Source of the DNA: Pseudonocardia sp.
GTDB taxonomy: Bacteria > Actinomycetota > Actinomycetes > Mycobacteriales > Pseudonocardiaceae
Reading direction: 5' to 3'
Assembly: GCA_019244295.1 (NCBI GenBank)
Contig: JAFASX010000144.1
Coordinates: 31,094-95,093, forward strand
Length of the DNA stretch: 64,000 nt
The notes beneath the pieces were generated by a model. That model saw only the letters and a program-made list of their open reading frames with translations. It was not told where the DNA came from and ran no database searches. The position numbers and the translations under genes were made by a program. Numbering within the stretch: the first letter of the stretch is position 1; every line of letters starts with the position of its first letter. Shown here in pieces: positions 8,508 to 18,567 of the stretch.

Positions 8508-9818
8508 ATGATCGGAACGGGTGAGACGATGGGATCAGCGGGCGACCGGGGTGGCCCACGCAAGCACAGTGCGCGGGCGGGCAAACCGGGCCGGTCCACC
8601 CTACGGCCGGCGATCCTCATCTCGGGCTCACCGGCCGGGCTAGCCGTCATCCGAGGCCTGGGCCAAATGGGCGTGCCAGTCGTGGTGCTGCGCTACGACA
8701 AGCGCGACATGGGCCATGTCTCCAAGTACGTCACCGAAGTGCACCGGATCCCGTTCCCGGACAACGATCCGCAGCAGGTGCTCCAGACGTTGCGGTGGAT
8801 GTCGGCTCGACACCCCGGCGCGCTGCTCATGTCAGCCAGCGATCCCGCGATTGCGCTGCTCGCCCAGCACCAGTACAAGCTCGCCGAGCTGGGGTTCACG
8901 GTGGCCACCAGCTCGGAGAAGGCCGCGATGACGTTCCTGGACAAGACCGCGACCTATGCACTGGCCAGAGCGGTCGGTGTGGATATCCCGATCACGGTGA
9001 CTTTGGACACTGAGGACGATATCGCCCGATATGCCGAAGTCGCCGCGTTTCCCGCCGTGCTCAAGCCCGCCTTGAGCCATCGGTATCAGCTTGCCTTCGG
9101 CCGGAAATGGACCAGAGTCGACAACCTCGACGCCGCGGTCCGTGAGTTCGCGCTGGCCCGCGCGGCGGGGATAACGGTCAACCTGCAGGAGTTCATTCCC
9201 GGCGACGAGCTCTGCGGAGCGAATTACAATTCTTATTTCTGCTTAGGCGATGCGCAGGTCGAGTTCACCGCTCGAAAGATTCGCAACTCCCCCCCGGAGA
9301 CGGGCTCGCCCTGCGCAGCGGTCAGCCAGCACATCCCCGAGGTGATAGAACCCGGGCGGCGGTTGCTCGCGGCAGCCGACTTCCGAGGGTTCTCCTGCAT
9401 TGAATTCAAACGCGACTCCCGCGATGGCGTATACAAACTCATTGAGGTAAACGGGCGGCACAATCTTTCGGGCATGCTTGCTCTTCGCTGCGGGATCAAC
9501 TTTCCGTGGATTCATTACCAACATTTGATGCTCGGCCGGCTTCCGCACCACGTGGATTTCGAAAAGGGCGTGCACTGGGTTGACATCACCCGCGACATGA
9601 AGACACTTCGATATTACCGACAAGTACCAGGATACTCCGCCGTCCGCTTTGCTCAGCCTTATCTTTCTCGTCATGTATTCGCTGTCCTCTCCGGTCGGGA
9701 TCCGAAGCCGGCGATCGCCAGGGCGCGGGACACCCTCCGGGTGATCACCACTGGGCACCGGATCGGGAACTTCTTCCCGCCTCAGGAGGCGGCCAGCCCC
9801 GGCACCACCACCTGGTAG
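8508..9818 (+). CDS. ATP-grasp ligase of the carbamoyl-phosphate-synthase-like group
   Basis: The product is about 436 residues from the ATG at 8508; a second in-frame ATG at 8529, preceded by GGGTGAG, is equally possible. It begins with a nucleotide-binding-like segment (PAILISGSPAGLAVIRGLGQ). The ATP-grasp core has FPAVLKPALSHRYQLAFGRK and QEFIPGDELCGANYN, and the metal-binding IEFKRDSRDGVYKLIEVNGR. These enzymes join a carboxylate to an amine or other nucleophile through an acyl-phosphate. Homologues often sit in capsule and exopolysaccharide loci. Its 22-base distance from the sugar-nucleotide dehydrogenase suggests a common transcript. The substrate is unknown. Confidence 0.8.
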   Translation: MIGTGETMGSAGDRGGPRKHSARAGKPGRSTLRPAILISGSPAGLAVIRGLGQMGVPVVVLRYDKRDMGHVSKYVTEVHRIPFPDNDPQQVLQTLRWMSARHPGALLMSASDPAIALLAQHQYKLAELGFTVATSSEKAAMTFLDKTATYALARAVGVDIPITVTLDTEDDIARYAEVAAFPAVLKPALSHRYQLAFGRKWTRVDNLDAAVREFALARAAGITVNLQEFIPGDELCGANYNSYFCLGDAQVEFTARKIRNSPPETGSPCAAVSQHIPEVIEPGRRLLAAADFRGFSCIEFKRDSRDGVYKLIEVNGRHNLSGMLALRCGINFPWIHYQHLMLGRLPHHVDFEKGVHWVDITRDMKTLRYYRQVPGYSAVRFAQPYLSRHVFAVLSGRDPKPAIARARDTLRVITTGHRIGNFFPPQEAASPGTTTW

Positions 9819-9840
9819 CTTGCGAGCTGGGTGAGACAAG

Positions 9841-11166
9841 ATGAAAATCAGTGTGCTCGGGCTCGGATACGTTGGCAGCGCGTCGGCGGCATGTCTGGCC
9901 GCGCGTGGACACGACGTGGTGGGCGTCGACATCAACGAAGACAAAGTGCGCTTGATCGCCGACGGCCGTTCGCCGGTCGTCGAGGATCAGTTGGAGCAGC
10001 TGGTCGCCGACGGTGTGACGGCGGGTCGGCTGACCGCGACCACCGATCTGGCTAGCGCGGTGACGACGACGGAAATATCACTCGTGTGCGTCGGCACACC
10101 GTCGGAGCCGAACGGCGGGTTGTCAACCGTCTATCTCGAGCGGGTCTCGCGGGAAATCGGCCTGGCTCTGCGCGCCGCGTCGGGGCGACACACCGTGGTG
10201 TTTCGAAGTACCATGCTCCCAGGAACTTGCGAAAATCTACTGATACCACTGCTGATGCAACATTCTCAGATGCGTGCGGGGGCTGACTTCGGCGTCGCGG
10301 TCAACCCGGAATTCTTGCGCGAGGGGTCTAGCGTCCAGGACTTCCACGATCCGCCCAAGACGGTCTGCGGCGAGTTAGACCCGGCGAGCGGCGACCCGGT
10401 GGTGGCCCTCTATGCCGGCCTGCCGGGTCCGGTGTTCCGGGTCCCGCTGCGAGTCGCGGAGATGACCAAGTACGTGGATAACTCGTTCCACGCGCTCAAG
10501 GTAGGGTTCGCCAACGAGATCGGCGCGATCTGCGCCGCGCTTGACCTCGACTCCCACGAAGTCATGGACATTTTCCTTGCCGACCGCAAGCTCAATGTGA
10601 GCCCGGCTTACCTGCGCCCCGGGTTCGCGTTCGGCGGGTCATGCCTGCCCAAGGACCTGCGAGGTTTGCTGCACCGGGCCCGACAGATCGATGTCAGTGT
10701 GCCGATACTGGAGCATGTGCTGCCTTCCAACGAGACCCACCTGCGCCGGGCGGTGGCCCTGATCGAGTCCACCGGCCAGCGCCGAGTGGGCATCCTCGGG
10801 CTTTCCTTCAAGTCAGGTACCGATGACCTGCGGGAGAGTCCGCTCGTCGAGCTGGCCGAGCGGCTACTCGGCAAGGGTTACGAGCTGCGTATCTACGATC
10901 GCGAGGTCTCGTTGGCTCGGCTCATGGGCACCAATCTCGACTACGTGAGCACTCGGCTCGCGCACCTCGGCGAGTTACTCGCGGACTCGCCGGAGGAGGT
11001 AGTACGGCACGCCGAAGTCTGCGTGGTCGGCAACACCGACAGCGACGTCGTCAAGGCTGTGGAATCGTGCGCGGACGGCTCGGACATGACGATCGTCGAT
11101 CTCGTGCGGCTTCCGGACGCCGCTCGTCGACGTGACCAGAAAGGATATCTGGGCCTTGGCTGGTAG
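9841..11166 (+). CDS. UDP-glucose/GDP-mannose dehydrogenase family enzyme, closest to GDP-mannose 6-dehydrogenase
   Basis: The 441-residue protein has an N-terminal Rossmann fold (KISVLGLGYVGSASAACLAA). The central dimerisation helix carries NPEFLREGSSVQDFHDPP, and the catalytic Cys is in FAFGGSCLPKDLRGL. The C-terminal domain has GLSFKSGTDDLRESPLVELA. These residues and the overall length resemble AlgD, which oxidises GDP-mannose to GDP-mannuronate with two NAD+; UDP-glucose remains a possible substrate. A GGTGAG ribosome site precedes the ATG. It lies between the ATP-grasp gene and a GT4 glycosyltransferase that starts inside its last 35 bases, so a uronic-acid-containing surface polysaccharide is likely. 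Confidence 0.85.
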   Translation: MKISVLGLGYVGSASAACLAARGHDVVGVDINEDKVRLIADGRSPVVEDQLEQLVADGVTAGRLTATTDLASAVTTTEISLVCVGTPSEPNGGLSTVYLERVSREIGLALRAASGRHTVVFRSTMLPGTCENLLIPLLMQHSQMRAGADFGVAVNPEFLREGSSVQDFHDPPKTVCGELDPASGDPVVALYAGLPGPVFRVPLRVAEMTKYVDNSFHALKVGFANEIGAICAALDLDSHEVMDIFLADRKLNVSPAYLRPGFAFGGSCLPKDLRGLLHRARQIDVSVPILEHVLPSNETHLRRAVALIESTGQRRVGILGLSFKSGTDDLRESPLVELAERLLGKGYELRIYDREVSLARLMGTNLDYVSTRLAHLGELLADSPEEVVRHAEVCVVGNTDSDVVKAVESCADGSDMTIVDLVRLPDAARRRDQKGYLGLGW

Positions 11167-12349
11167 GGTTTTGTTTCTCAACGAGAACGAATCTGTGCCT
11201 TTTGATACCCGTGTGTGGCAGGAATGTCTCGCGCTCCGCGAGGATGGCTGGGATGTTCACGTGATCTGTCCGCTGGGGGATAAAGAAGATAGTGAGCTTG
11301 AGTCGCGTATCGACGGAATTTCCATATATCGGTATCCACTGCGCGCCGCCACCGGCGGGCCGTGGGGGTACGCCCGGGAGTACGGCCAGGCGCTCTTCCA
11401 CACGTACCGGCTGGCCCGCCGGATTCGGGACGTGGATGTGGTACACGCGAGCAATCCTCCTGACCTGATGTTTCTGGTAGCCATGGCGCTCAAACGTCGG
11501 GGAGCACGGTTCATCTTCGACCATCACGACGTCGTTCCCGAGCTGTATCTCTCCCGTTTCAGTCGAGGTAAGGATTTGCTGTATCGAGGTGTCTGCTGGC
11601 TGGAGCGACGTACCTTCGCAACGGCCGACGTGGTGATTGCCACCAACGAGAGCTACCGCGAAGTAGCGATCAAGCGAGGCCGGGTAGATCCGGAGCGTAT
11701 CTTCGTGGTGCGCAACGCGCCCAGAGGCGATCGAGTCAAGGCGGTTATGGCCGACCAGTCGCTGGCCCGGGGCAAGCCGTACCTGCTGTGCTATCTAGGC
11801 ACGATGGGTCCGCAAGACGGTGTCGACTACGCTATCCGAGCGCTGTCGCTGCTGCGTGACGATATCGGTCGACAAGACTGGCATGCGGCGTTCATTGGCG
11901 GGGGTGACTGTGTCAGCGAACTACGGACGTTGACCACCAGGCTGGGCCTCGACTCGATGATCAGTTTCACCGGTCGTATCTGTGACGAAGAGCTGATGCG
12001 TTACCTCTCAACGGCGGATGTCTGCATGGCGCCAGACCCGCTCAACCCGTTGAACAACGTGTCTTCCATGACGAAGATCATTGAGTACATGACGGTGGGC
12101 AAGCCGATCGTCTCGTTCGACCTTCGAGAAACGCGGTTCACCGCCGCCGACGCCGCTAGCTACGCGCAGCCGAACTCGGAGCTGGACTTCGCGCGGATGA
12201 TCGCCGAGCTGCTTGACGACCCTGAGCGCAGGCGACGCATGGGACTGGCGGGACAAGCTCGGGCACAGGGCATGCTGTCGTGGGAGACTTCGCGTAGGTC
12301 ATTGTTGGCGGCGTACCAAGAGGTCATGCGAACGGCCCCGGTGCCCTAG
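11132..12349 (+). CDS. Glycosyltransferase family 4
   Basis: The 405-residue product has the GT-B layout. The N-terminal acceptor half has GRVLFLNENESVPFDTRVWQ and VVHASNPPDLMFLVAM. The donor half has YLGTMGPQDGVDYAIRA and the nucleotide-sugar site PLNNVSSMTKIIEYMTVGKP, whose EYM/GKP form is typical of GT4. Such enzymes add a sugar from a nucleotide donor to a lipid-linked acceptor at the inner face of the membrane. The GTG start at 11132 overlaps the dehydrogenase gene by 35 bases, so translation is probably coupled; a start nearer VLFLNE cannot be excluded. The acceptor and sugar are unknown. Confidence 0.85.
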   Translation: MTRKDIWALAGRVLFLNENESVPFDTRVWQECLALREDGWDVHVICPLGDKEDSELESRIDGISIYRYPLRAATGGPWGYAREYGQALFHTYRLARRIRDVDVVHASNPPDLMFLVAMALKRRGARFIFDHHDVVPELYLSRFSRGKDLLYRGVCWLERRTFATADVVIATNESYREVAIKRGRVDPERIFVVRNAPRGDRVKAVMADQSLARGKPYLLCYLGTMGPQDGVDYAIRALSLLRDDIGRQDWHAAFIGGGDCVSELRTLTTRLGLDSMISFTGRICDEELMRYLSTADVCMAPDPLNPLNNVSSMTKIIEYMTVGKPIVSFDLRETRFTAADAASYAQPNSELDFARMIAELLDDPERRRRMGLAGQARAQGMLSWETSRRSLLAAYQEVMRTAPVP

Positions 12350-12484
12350 CGCGCGCACCGCCGCACCGCCGCCGCCACTTATACCTCCAGCGCACACCTA
12401 CCCGGGACTGGACATGTACGCCGTCGACCATCCGGTCACCGTGGACATCCACGCGATCAGCCTTTACGCCCTGGCTGACCGCAG

Positions 12485-15400
12485 CTAACCAGTAGCGGTT
12501 TCCAGGGTGCGGGCGATGCCGCGCCGTACGGCATCGACCAGGTAAGGCCGCAGCCGGCTAGCCGGCACGATCTCGTGCACCGAACCCATCCGTTGCGCGC
12601 GTTCGATGCTGTGCCGATTGTCGAACTCATCGGCGACCTCACCCAGCTTTTCCGAACGTACCAAGGCGCGGACACCGGCCAGTTCGGCGCGCAGCCGGGC
12701 GACGTCGCTCTCATCGGCGTTTTCCACCGCCTCGGCTAGCCGCGCTTCCAGGCTGGCGACCCGATGGTCGGCGGCGGTGCGTTTGTTGACCTCACCGGCG
12801 AACACCACAGCCGCGGCGGGCGCCCCGCCGATCACCGAAGCGTACGAACCCTCAACGGCGGCGACCTCCATGTTGTCGTTGAGCGTCGCGGAGAACACTA
12901 CGAACGCACCGCCGTGGTAACGCGAAACCACGCAGAACACAATCGGGCCATCAAAATTGACGACGGCGCGTCCGATCTCGGCGCCGTACTCGAGCTGCAG
13001 CTCCCGCATGGACTCTGGTGAGCCGTCGAAGCCCGAAAGGTTCGCCAGTACCACCAGCGGACGGTTGCCGCTGGCCGCGTTGATAGCTCGCGCGGTCTTC
13101 TTGGACGACCGGGGGAACAGCGTGCCTGCGGTCCATTGCGACGGTCCGTCCACCGGCGAGCGCCCTCGCCGGGGCAGCGGACGGGATTCGATACCGAGCA
13201 GCGTGATCGGCTGCCCACCCAGGTGCGCGTCCAGCACGACAACCGACTCGGCGTCATGCATGTCGGCCCAGCGCTCCAAAGGAGGGTGGTCGGCGTCGGC
13301 CACCCCGCGCATCAGCGAGCGGATGTCGAACGGTTTCTTGCGCTCGGCATTCGTCGCCGCCTCAAAGATCTCACCGAGCCGAGTAAAGCCACCGTCTGAT
13401 CCGCCGTGCGGGGTCTCGCGGATGTCCCGCTCCACCGGGTCAGTGGTTGGGGCCGGGCGGGGGAAACGCTCGCCCGCCGCCACGTAGGTATGTGCGTAGT
13501 GCGCGAGCAGAATGTCGACCGCCCCCGACAAGTCGGGCGCCCAGTACTGGGCTTGCCCGTTCGGGCCCATGATCCGGTCGTAACCCCCGATCCCGAAGTT
13601 GTCCTCGGCGGATACCCCACCGGAGTAGTCCAAGCTCTGCTTGCCGGTCAGCACCATCGCCGAGTCCGGGGTCATGATCAAAATTCCTTTGGTATGCATG
13701 AGCATCGTGGCCTCGGCGTTCCAATACGGCTGCGCGCCGACGTTGATCCCGGCCACCACGATATTGACCTCGCCGCCTTCCTGAGTGAACTCGATCAGTC
13801 CGCGCAACACCCGAGAAATCCAGTCCATGTTCTCCACCCCGGAGTCCATGGCGATCTTCGCGCCGGCGGACACCGCGAACCACTCCACCGGCGCCGACAT
13901 CCGTCGAGCCAGCTCAAGCGCGGCGAGCACCCGGCGGCACTCGGGCTCGGCCAGCGCACCGAGCGCTTTGGTCGGATCGCCGAGCAGCACGACCCGGGTC
14001 ATGCCTTCGGGGTAACGCTCGGTCTTGGTGGTGACCACACCGAGTACCAGGTTGGCGGTGTTGCCTCCCGGCGCCCGTTCCACTGCCACTGGTCGGCCAC
14101 GCTCGTCGAGGTCGTACTCGGTGAATGTGCCCAGGTCTCCGAAGGCGTCCGGGTGGCGGGTGAGCAGCGGGATCAGTTCGTAGGGGTACACCGCGCCCCG
14201 TCGGCGTGCCCGAATCACCTTCTGCCCGTAGGCGTCGAGCTCACGCAGTGGCTCAGTCGGCGGCTCCGTGATGCGCAGGGTCAGGCCAGCCCCCGGCGGC
14301 CGGGACATCCGCAGCATCAGTTCACGGGGTTCGCCCTGCTGGGTGACCGTCCGGAACTGCACCATCACTTGCTCCAGCCCCAGCCCGTCGGCCCGAGGTG
14401 CCAGCACCCTGACCACGGCGTCCAGATCATTGAGCGGGATGTCCACCACCGGCCATACGTAAAGCAGCACCCGGTTCCAGGCCAGCTTGGCGGTGGCGGG
14501 ATCGGCCGAACGAGCCGCGCGGATGCTGTTGAGACAGGCATCGAGTACATGTTCAAGCTCAGGCAGGCCGCTGACCAGGCCCCGGTCGTCGCGCAGCGTG
14601 GTGAGGTCACGGACGTCGGCCAGCGCGACCAGTCGCTGGTCTTCGGGGACCTCCCGGCCCTGCGCGCGGAATAGGTGCACGTCGGTGGCCGAGGGCAGGC
14701 GGGTGAGCTGAAACCCGGACAGCCGCCACAAGCCCAGCCGTTCGGCCACCATCGGGTGCAGTCCACGCAGGGTGCGGTCTTCGCTGGGCCGACCGTCCGG
14801 ACCGGGCCGGAAGGTGAACCACGTCGTGGCACTGGCAACGTCATCACCGTCGCGGCGGACCGCTACCGCCACCCGACCAACCGATGCGGGAATCATGCCC
14901 AGCTTGGCTTTGATCCGCGCGGCGCGCGCGTTCGGCTCGACCCCCGACGAATCGTCTGACGTGACGTAAAGGTCGATCAGCACCGTGCGGTCAGGCGGCA
15001 GCGCATTGACCATCTGGTGCAGATCGGTGGAGACGGCGCTCGGCGCGTCCGCGGCTAGGTCGTCGACGCCGGCTTGCCCGCTGGCCACGGTGGCCAGCAC
15101 GGTGTAGGCGTTGCCTTGGTGGCGGTACTCGGCCACTAGCAGTGGACGCCCATCGTGCGACACCACCTCGACGTTCTCTACCGGTCGAATCCGGTAAAAC
15201 CGGCGTGTCATGATCGTGAGCATCGAGGCGTGGTGCCGTACGGCGAACACCTCGAGGATCGGTTCCCCCGAGGCCACGATCTCGTCGATCTGCGCCGCCC
15301 GCTCGATCGGGTCGGTTGATAGGCGGTCGAGGCTGTTCTTGACCTGGCGTTGGACCGAGGCTCGGCGAGCGGCGATCAGTGGGGCGTCGAAGCAGTGGTA

Positions 15401-18145
15401 CCGGACCTGACGGGCTAGGTCACCGATCGAGGGGTAGCGCAGCTGGGTAGCGGTGACTACCTGGTCGAGGACGTGCCGGTACTCATCCCGGGCATCCGGG
15501 GAGACGCTCAGTACGGACTCAGGATGACGCAGCCGCCACCGCAGCAGCTCGGAGAGCGTGGAAACGTGTGAACCAGCGCGGCGGTGCGCTAGGAACATCC
15601 GGTAGAGAGCTGGACCTAGTTCTGGCGTGTCCGCGAGGTCGTGCACGCCGTAATGGGCCAGTGCCCGGCGCAGCTTGATTCGGAAAGACTCTGGGAGGCT
15701 TTCGGCGTCGGCGTCCCGGGAGCGCAGGTAGGCGTATAGGTACTCCTGTGGGTTGCGGGCCGCTTCGGCGTCCACCGCTGATGCGTCGGTGAGCAAGTCG
15801 TCCGAGCTGTCCGGCAGCCGCCGGTTGCGCGAAAGAGCGCACAGGTCGGCGAAGATACCCAGCACCGATGCCTCGCCGGCCAGTAGCCGAACGTCATCCC
15901 GAGGCAGCCGCACCCGAGCGGCCGCCAGCCCGGCCAACAACGGCCGAGCTTCTCGTTCGTCGATATCGAAGCCAAGCACCAGCGAGCGCAGCGCGTTCAG
16001 TCCGTCTTCGGCGGCTGACGCGGGATCGGCGCTCGCCGTGGTGTGCGCCAGCTCCGCCAACCCGACGCGGTCGCCTGTTGTGTTGGTGTCCGCGCCAGCT
16101 TCAGGCGTGGGCTCCAGCCGCACCAGCTTCGTACCGGCCTCGACCTGGGTATTCGTGGCCACCAGGATTTCGGCTACCCGGCCGCTGACCGGTGCCCGCA
16201 ACACGGTCTCCAGCTTCATCGACTCGACGATCGCCACCACGTCACCTTCGGCCAGATCATCACCCGCGCTGACCGGAATCGACACGACCATGGCTGGCGC
16301 CGGAGCACGGACTAGCCCAGCTTCACCACCGGAAATCCGGTGCACCGCGCCATCAACCTCAACCAGGTAATCGGAGCCCTGGGCAACCGAGAGCACATCG
16401 AATCGTCGCCCACCGATGGTGAGCCGACGCTCAAAACGACCCGCGCGTTCGACGTCGACGTCCACCGCATGGTCATCGAGCTCGATTCGGTATCGGCTCG
16501 CCCGTGACCTCGCCACCCGCAACCGATAAGGCCGGCCGCCGGCTCGCACGTCGACCTGGTACCAGGTCTCGTGGCCGACCTCAGGACGCCCGCGCTCGGC
16601 CGAAGCGAACAGCCGGTCACGCTGCCGGCGCACATGCGCGTCGTGCGCCTCCACTCCAGTCGCGAGCAGCGCGACGTCCAGGCGCCGCGGCGGCGTGTAC
16701 CCGGCGGCCAACATGGTGTCCAGCCAGGTGGTATCCAGCTCACCGGAACGCATTTCGGGGCGGTCCAGCAGCTCAAGCAGAAACGCTTTGTTCGTGGTGC
16801 CGCCATTGATTACCACTGAGGTCTGGCGCAGCGCGCGACGCAAGCGAGCCCGCGCCTCGTCTCGGTTTCGGCCCCACGCGATCACTTTGGCGATCATGGA
16901 GTCGTACTGCGGTGGGATGACGTCCCCAACGACCACCCCGGTGTCGACCCGGATGCCCGGACCGGTCGGCAACATGAGATGTTCGATCACACCGGGTGCC
17001 GGAGCGAAGTCGCGATCTGGATCCTCGGCGGTCAGCCGAGCTTCGATCGCATGCCCTCGGGACGGGGGGCTGGCGCTTTCAGCGCCGGTGCGGCTGGCGC
17101 CGAGCTTGTCGCCGAACTCGTCGAGCAGGCCGCCAGCGGCTACGTGCAACTGCAGCTTGACGATGTCGATGCCCGTGGTCACTTCGGTAACCGGATGCTC
17201 CACCTGCAGTCGAGTGTTGACCTCAAGGAACGTCAACAGCCGCTCCTTGGGCTCGTAGAGGAACTCCACCGTGCCGGCGTTGACATAACCAACGGCCCGC
17301 GCGAGGGCGGCCGCCGAGGTACGCAATACCTGCGCCTGGTCGGCGTCCAGCGCGATGGACGCCGACTCCTCGATAATCTTCTGGTTGCGCCGCTGAACGC
17401 TGCAGTCCCGAATACCCAATGTCCATATACAGCCGGCCGCGTCCGCGACGACCTGGACCTCGACATGGCGGCCACCCCGGATGGCGCGCTCCAGGAACAC
17501 GGTGGCATCGCCAGCGGTACGGGAAGCCTCCGACGAGGCCCGCTCGAACGCCTCCGTAAGCTCGTTCGGGCTGTTCACCAGTCGGATGCCGCGCCCACCG
17601 CCGCCCGCGGTTGCCTTCACCATCAGTGGGTACCCGATGGTTTCGGCGTGTCGGCGGGCCTCGGCCAGGTCCGCGACCGGGCCGCCGCTCCACGCGGCCA
17701 GCGGCACACCGAGCTCCTCGGCCAGCCGCTTGGACTCGATCTTATCGCCGAGCTGCCGCATCACCTGCGCCGACGGACCGATGAAGGTGATCCCCAGCCG
17801 CTCGCACAGCTCGGCGAACTCCGCCTTCTCCGAGACGAATCCCCAGCCAGGCCACACCGCGTCCGCCCTGGCCAGCCGCAGCGCGCGCGCCAGCTCGGCG
17901 TAGTCCAGGTAGGGGTTGGGGCCAAACGCGGCTGTGTCCTTCAGGTCCGGGCCGACAAGCACCGCCTCGTCAGCCTCCCGCACAAACATCGACCGGCGGT
18001 CGACGGCGGTGTGCACGGCGATGACGGTGAGCTCATGACGGCCTTCGGCATTCCACTCGCGCACCGCGTTAATCAGCCGCATCGCGGGCTCGCCTCGGTT
18101 GACGATAGCGACTCGCCGAAAGGAGGCCATGGTCCGTCCGTTCAT
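12485..18145 (-). CDS. Single-chain acyl-CoA carboxylase (biotin carboxylase, BCCP, carboxyltransferase)
   Basis: The 1886-residue polypeptide carries a complete biotin-dependent carboxylase. Biotin carboxylase is at about 6-480 (MVKATAGGGGRGIRLV, FLEVNTRLQVEHPVTE). A biotin carrier domain with the biotinylated Lys in IVESMKLET follows at roughly 610-680. A long central region comes next, then a carboxyltransferase with beta and alpha halves from about 1300 to 1850 (SGAKIAMDSGVENMDWISRV, GKQSLDYSGGVSAEDNFGIG, FDGSPESMRELQLEYGAEI). Bacterial acyl-CoA carboxylases usually use separate subunits; this order is that of eukaryotic ACC. Acetyl-CoA or propionyl-CoA is the likely substrate. A Met at 18130 with GGACGG upstream is an alternative start. 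It stands alone with its own promoter. Confidence 0.9.
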   Translation of the reverse strand: MNGRTMASFRRVAIVNRGEPAMRLINAVREWNAEGRHELTVIAVHTAVDRRSMFVREADEAVLVGPDLKDTAAFGPNPYLDYAELARALRLARADAVWPGWGFVSEKAEFAELCERLGITFIGPSAQVMRQLGDKIESKRLAEELGVPLAAWSGGPVADLAEARRHAETIGYPLMVKATAGGGGRGIRLVNSPNELTEAFERASSEASRTAGDATVFLERAIRGGRHVEVQVVADAAGCIWTLGIRDCSVQRRNQKIIEESASIALDADQAQVLRTSAAALARAVGYVNAGTVEFLYEPKERLLTFLEVNTRLQVEHPVTEVTTGIDIVKLQLHVAAGGLLDEFGDKLGASRTGAESASPPSRGHAIEARLTAEDPDRDFAPAPGVIEHLMLPTGPGIRVDTGVVVGDVIPPQYDSMIAKVIAWGRNRDEARARLRRALRQTSVVINGGTTNKAFLLELLDRPEMRSGELDTTWLDTMLAAGYTPPRRLDVALLATGVEAHDAHVRRQRDRLFASAERGRPEVGHETWYQVDVRAGGRPYRLRVARSRASRYRIELDDHAVDVDVERAGRFERRLTIGGRRFDVLSVAQGSDYLVEVDGAVHRISGGEAGLVRAPAPAMVVSIPVSAGDDLAEGDVVAIVESMKLETVLRAPVSGRVAEILVATNTQVEAGTKLVRLEPTPEAGADTNTTGDRVGLAELAHTTASADPASAAEDGLNALRSLVLGFDIDEREARPLLAGLAAARVRLPRDDVRLLAGEASVLGIFADLCALSRNRRLPDSSDDLLTDASAVDAEAARNPQEYLYAYLRSRDADAESLPESFRIKLRRALAHYGVHDLADTPELGPALYRMFLAHRRAGSHVSTLSELLRWRLRHPESVLSVSPDARDEYRHVLDQVVTATQLRYPSIGDLARQVRYHCFDAPLIAARRASVQRQVKNSLDRLSTDPIERAAQIDEIVASGEPILEVFAVRHHASMLTIMTRRFYRIRPVENVEVVSHDGRPLLVAEYRHQGNAYTVLATVASGQAGVDDLAADAPSAVSTDLHQMVNALPPDRTVLIDLYVTSDDSSGVEPNARAARIKAKLGMIPASVGRVAVAVRRDGDDVASATTWFTFRPGPDGRPSEDRTLRGLHPMVAERLGLWRLSGFQLTRLPSATDVHLFRAQGREVPEDQRLVALADVRDLTTLRDDRGLVSGLPELEHVLDACLNSIRAARSADPATAKLAWNRVLLYVWPVVDIPLNDLDAVVRVLAPRADGLGLEQVMVQFRTVTQQGEPRELMLRMSRPPGAGLTLRITEPPTEPLRELDAYGQKVIRARRRGAVYPYELIPLLTRHPDAFGDLGTFTEYDLDERGRPVAVERAPGGNTANLVLGVVTTKTERYPEGMTRVVLLGDPTKALGALAEPECRRVLAALELARRMSAPVEWFAVSAGAKIAMDSGVENMDWISRVLRGLIEFTQEGGEVNIVVAGINVGAQPYWNAEATMLMHTKGILIMTPDSAMVLTGKQSLDYSGGVSAEDNFGIGGYDRIMGPNGQAQYWAPDLSGAVDILLAHYAHTYVAAGERFPRPAPTTDPVERDIRETPHGGSDGGFTRLGEIFEAATNAERKKPFDIRSLMRGVADADHPPLERWADMHDAESVVVLDAHLGGQPITLLGIESRPLPRRGRSPVDGPSQWTAGTLFPRSSKKTARAINAASGNRPLVVLANLSGFDGSPESMRELQLEYGAEIGRAVVNFDGPIVFCVVSRYHGGAFVVFSATLNDNMEVAAVEGSYASVIGGAPAAAVVFAGEVNKRTAADHRVASLEARLAEAVENADESDVARLRAELAGVRALVRSEKLGEVADEFDNRHSIERAQRMGSVHEIVPASRLRPYLVDAVRRGIARTLETATG

Positions 18146-18567
18146 CCGGTGCTCATCCCCGCTTGTTCCGATGATCGCTGTGGTCGCTCACAACGCAGAA
18201 GTATCTGCGTCGGCGATTGGCGCTATCGTTGCTCCCCTTGATCGTGCTACGGATCCGTGGTCAGCGGCACCCGATGACACCGTGACGTCGTAGAGCGGTC
18301 CAGGCCGCGACGATGTCTGTGTCGTTGAGCGCGGCGTCTGTGACACAACATCATAAAGCAGAGAGCTCGGGGCGGATGTTACCAAGATGAGGGCGGGACG
18401 ATGGGCTGGGTTCGGCTGGTTCCCGGCTAGCCGTCAGCAGCACGAACAATCGCCACCCCAAGCAACCGCTGGGCGGCGAGCAAATGGGAAAGGCGATCAG
18501 TAGTGAAAAACATAGTGGCCACCCGAGCCGGCGGGCGGGGTGACCACGGTGTCATGCGGAGATGTTC
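18146..18567. other. Intergenic region with no recognisable gene
   Basis: This 420-base spacer lies upstream of the carboxylase gene and downstream of the small DUF6131-like gene. It must contain the carboxylase promoter. No gene, terminator with a U-run or repeat family was recognised. The AT-richer patch near 18335-18360 is a plausible promoter location, without a convincing -35/-10 pair. Confidence 0.4.

Noticed and set aside
13406..14674. A 422-codon open frame antisense to the carboxylase
   Set aside because: Same high-GC antisense effect; protein is rich in His, Arg and Gly and has no ribosome site.
16979..18241. A 420-codon open frame antisense to the carboxylase N-terminus
   Set aside because: It is the complement of strongly biased coding sequence; composition is Arg/His/Gly-rich, no family is recognisable, and the sense strand gives a full biotin carboxylase.
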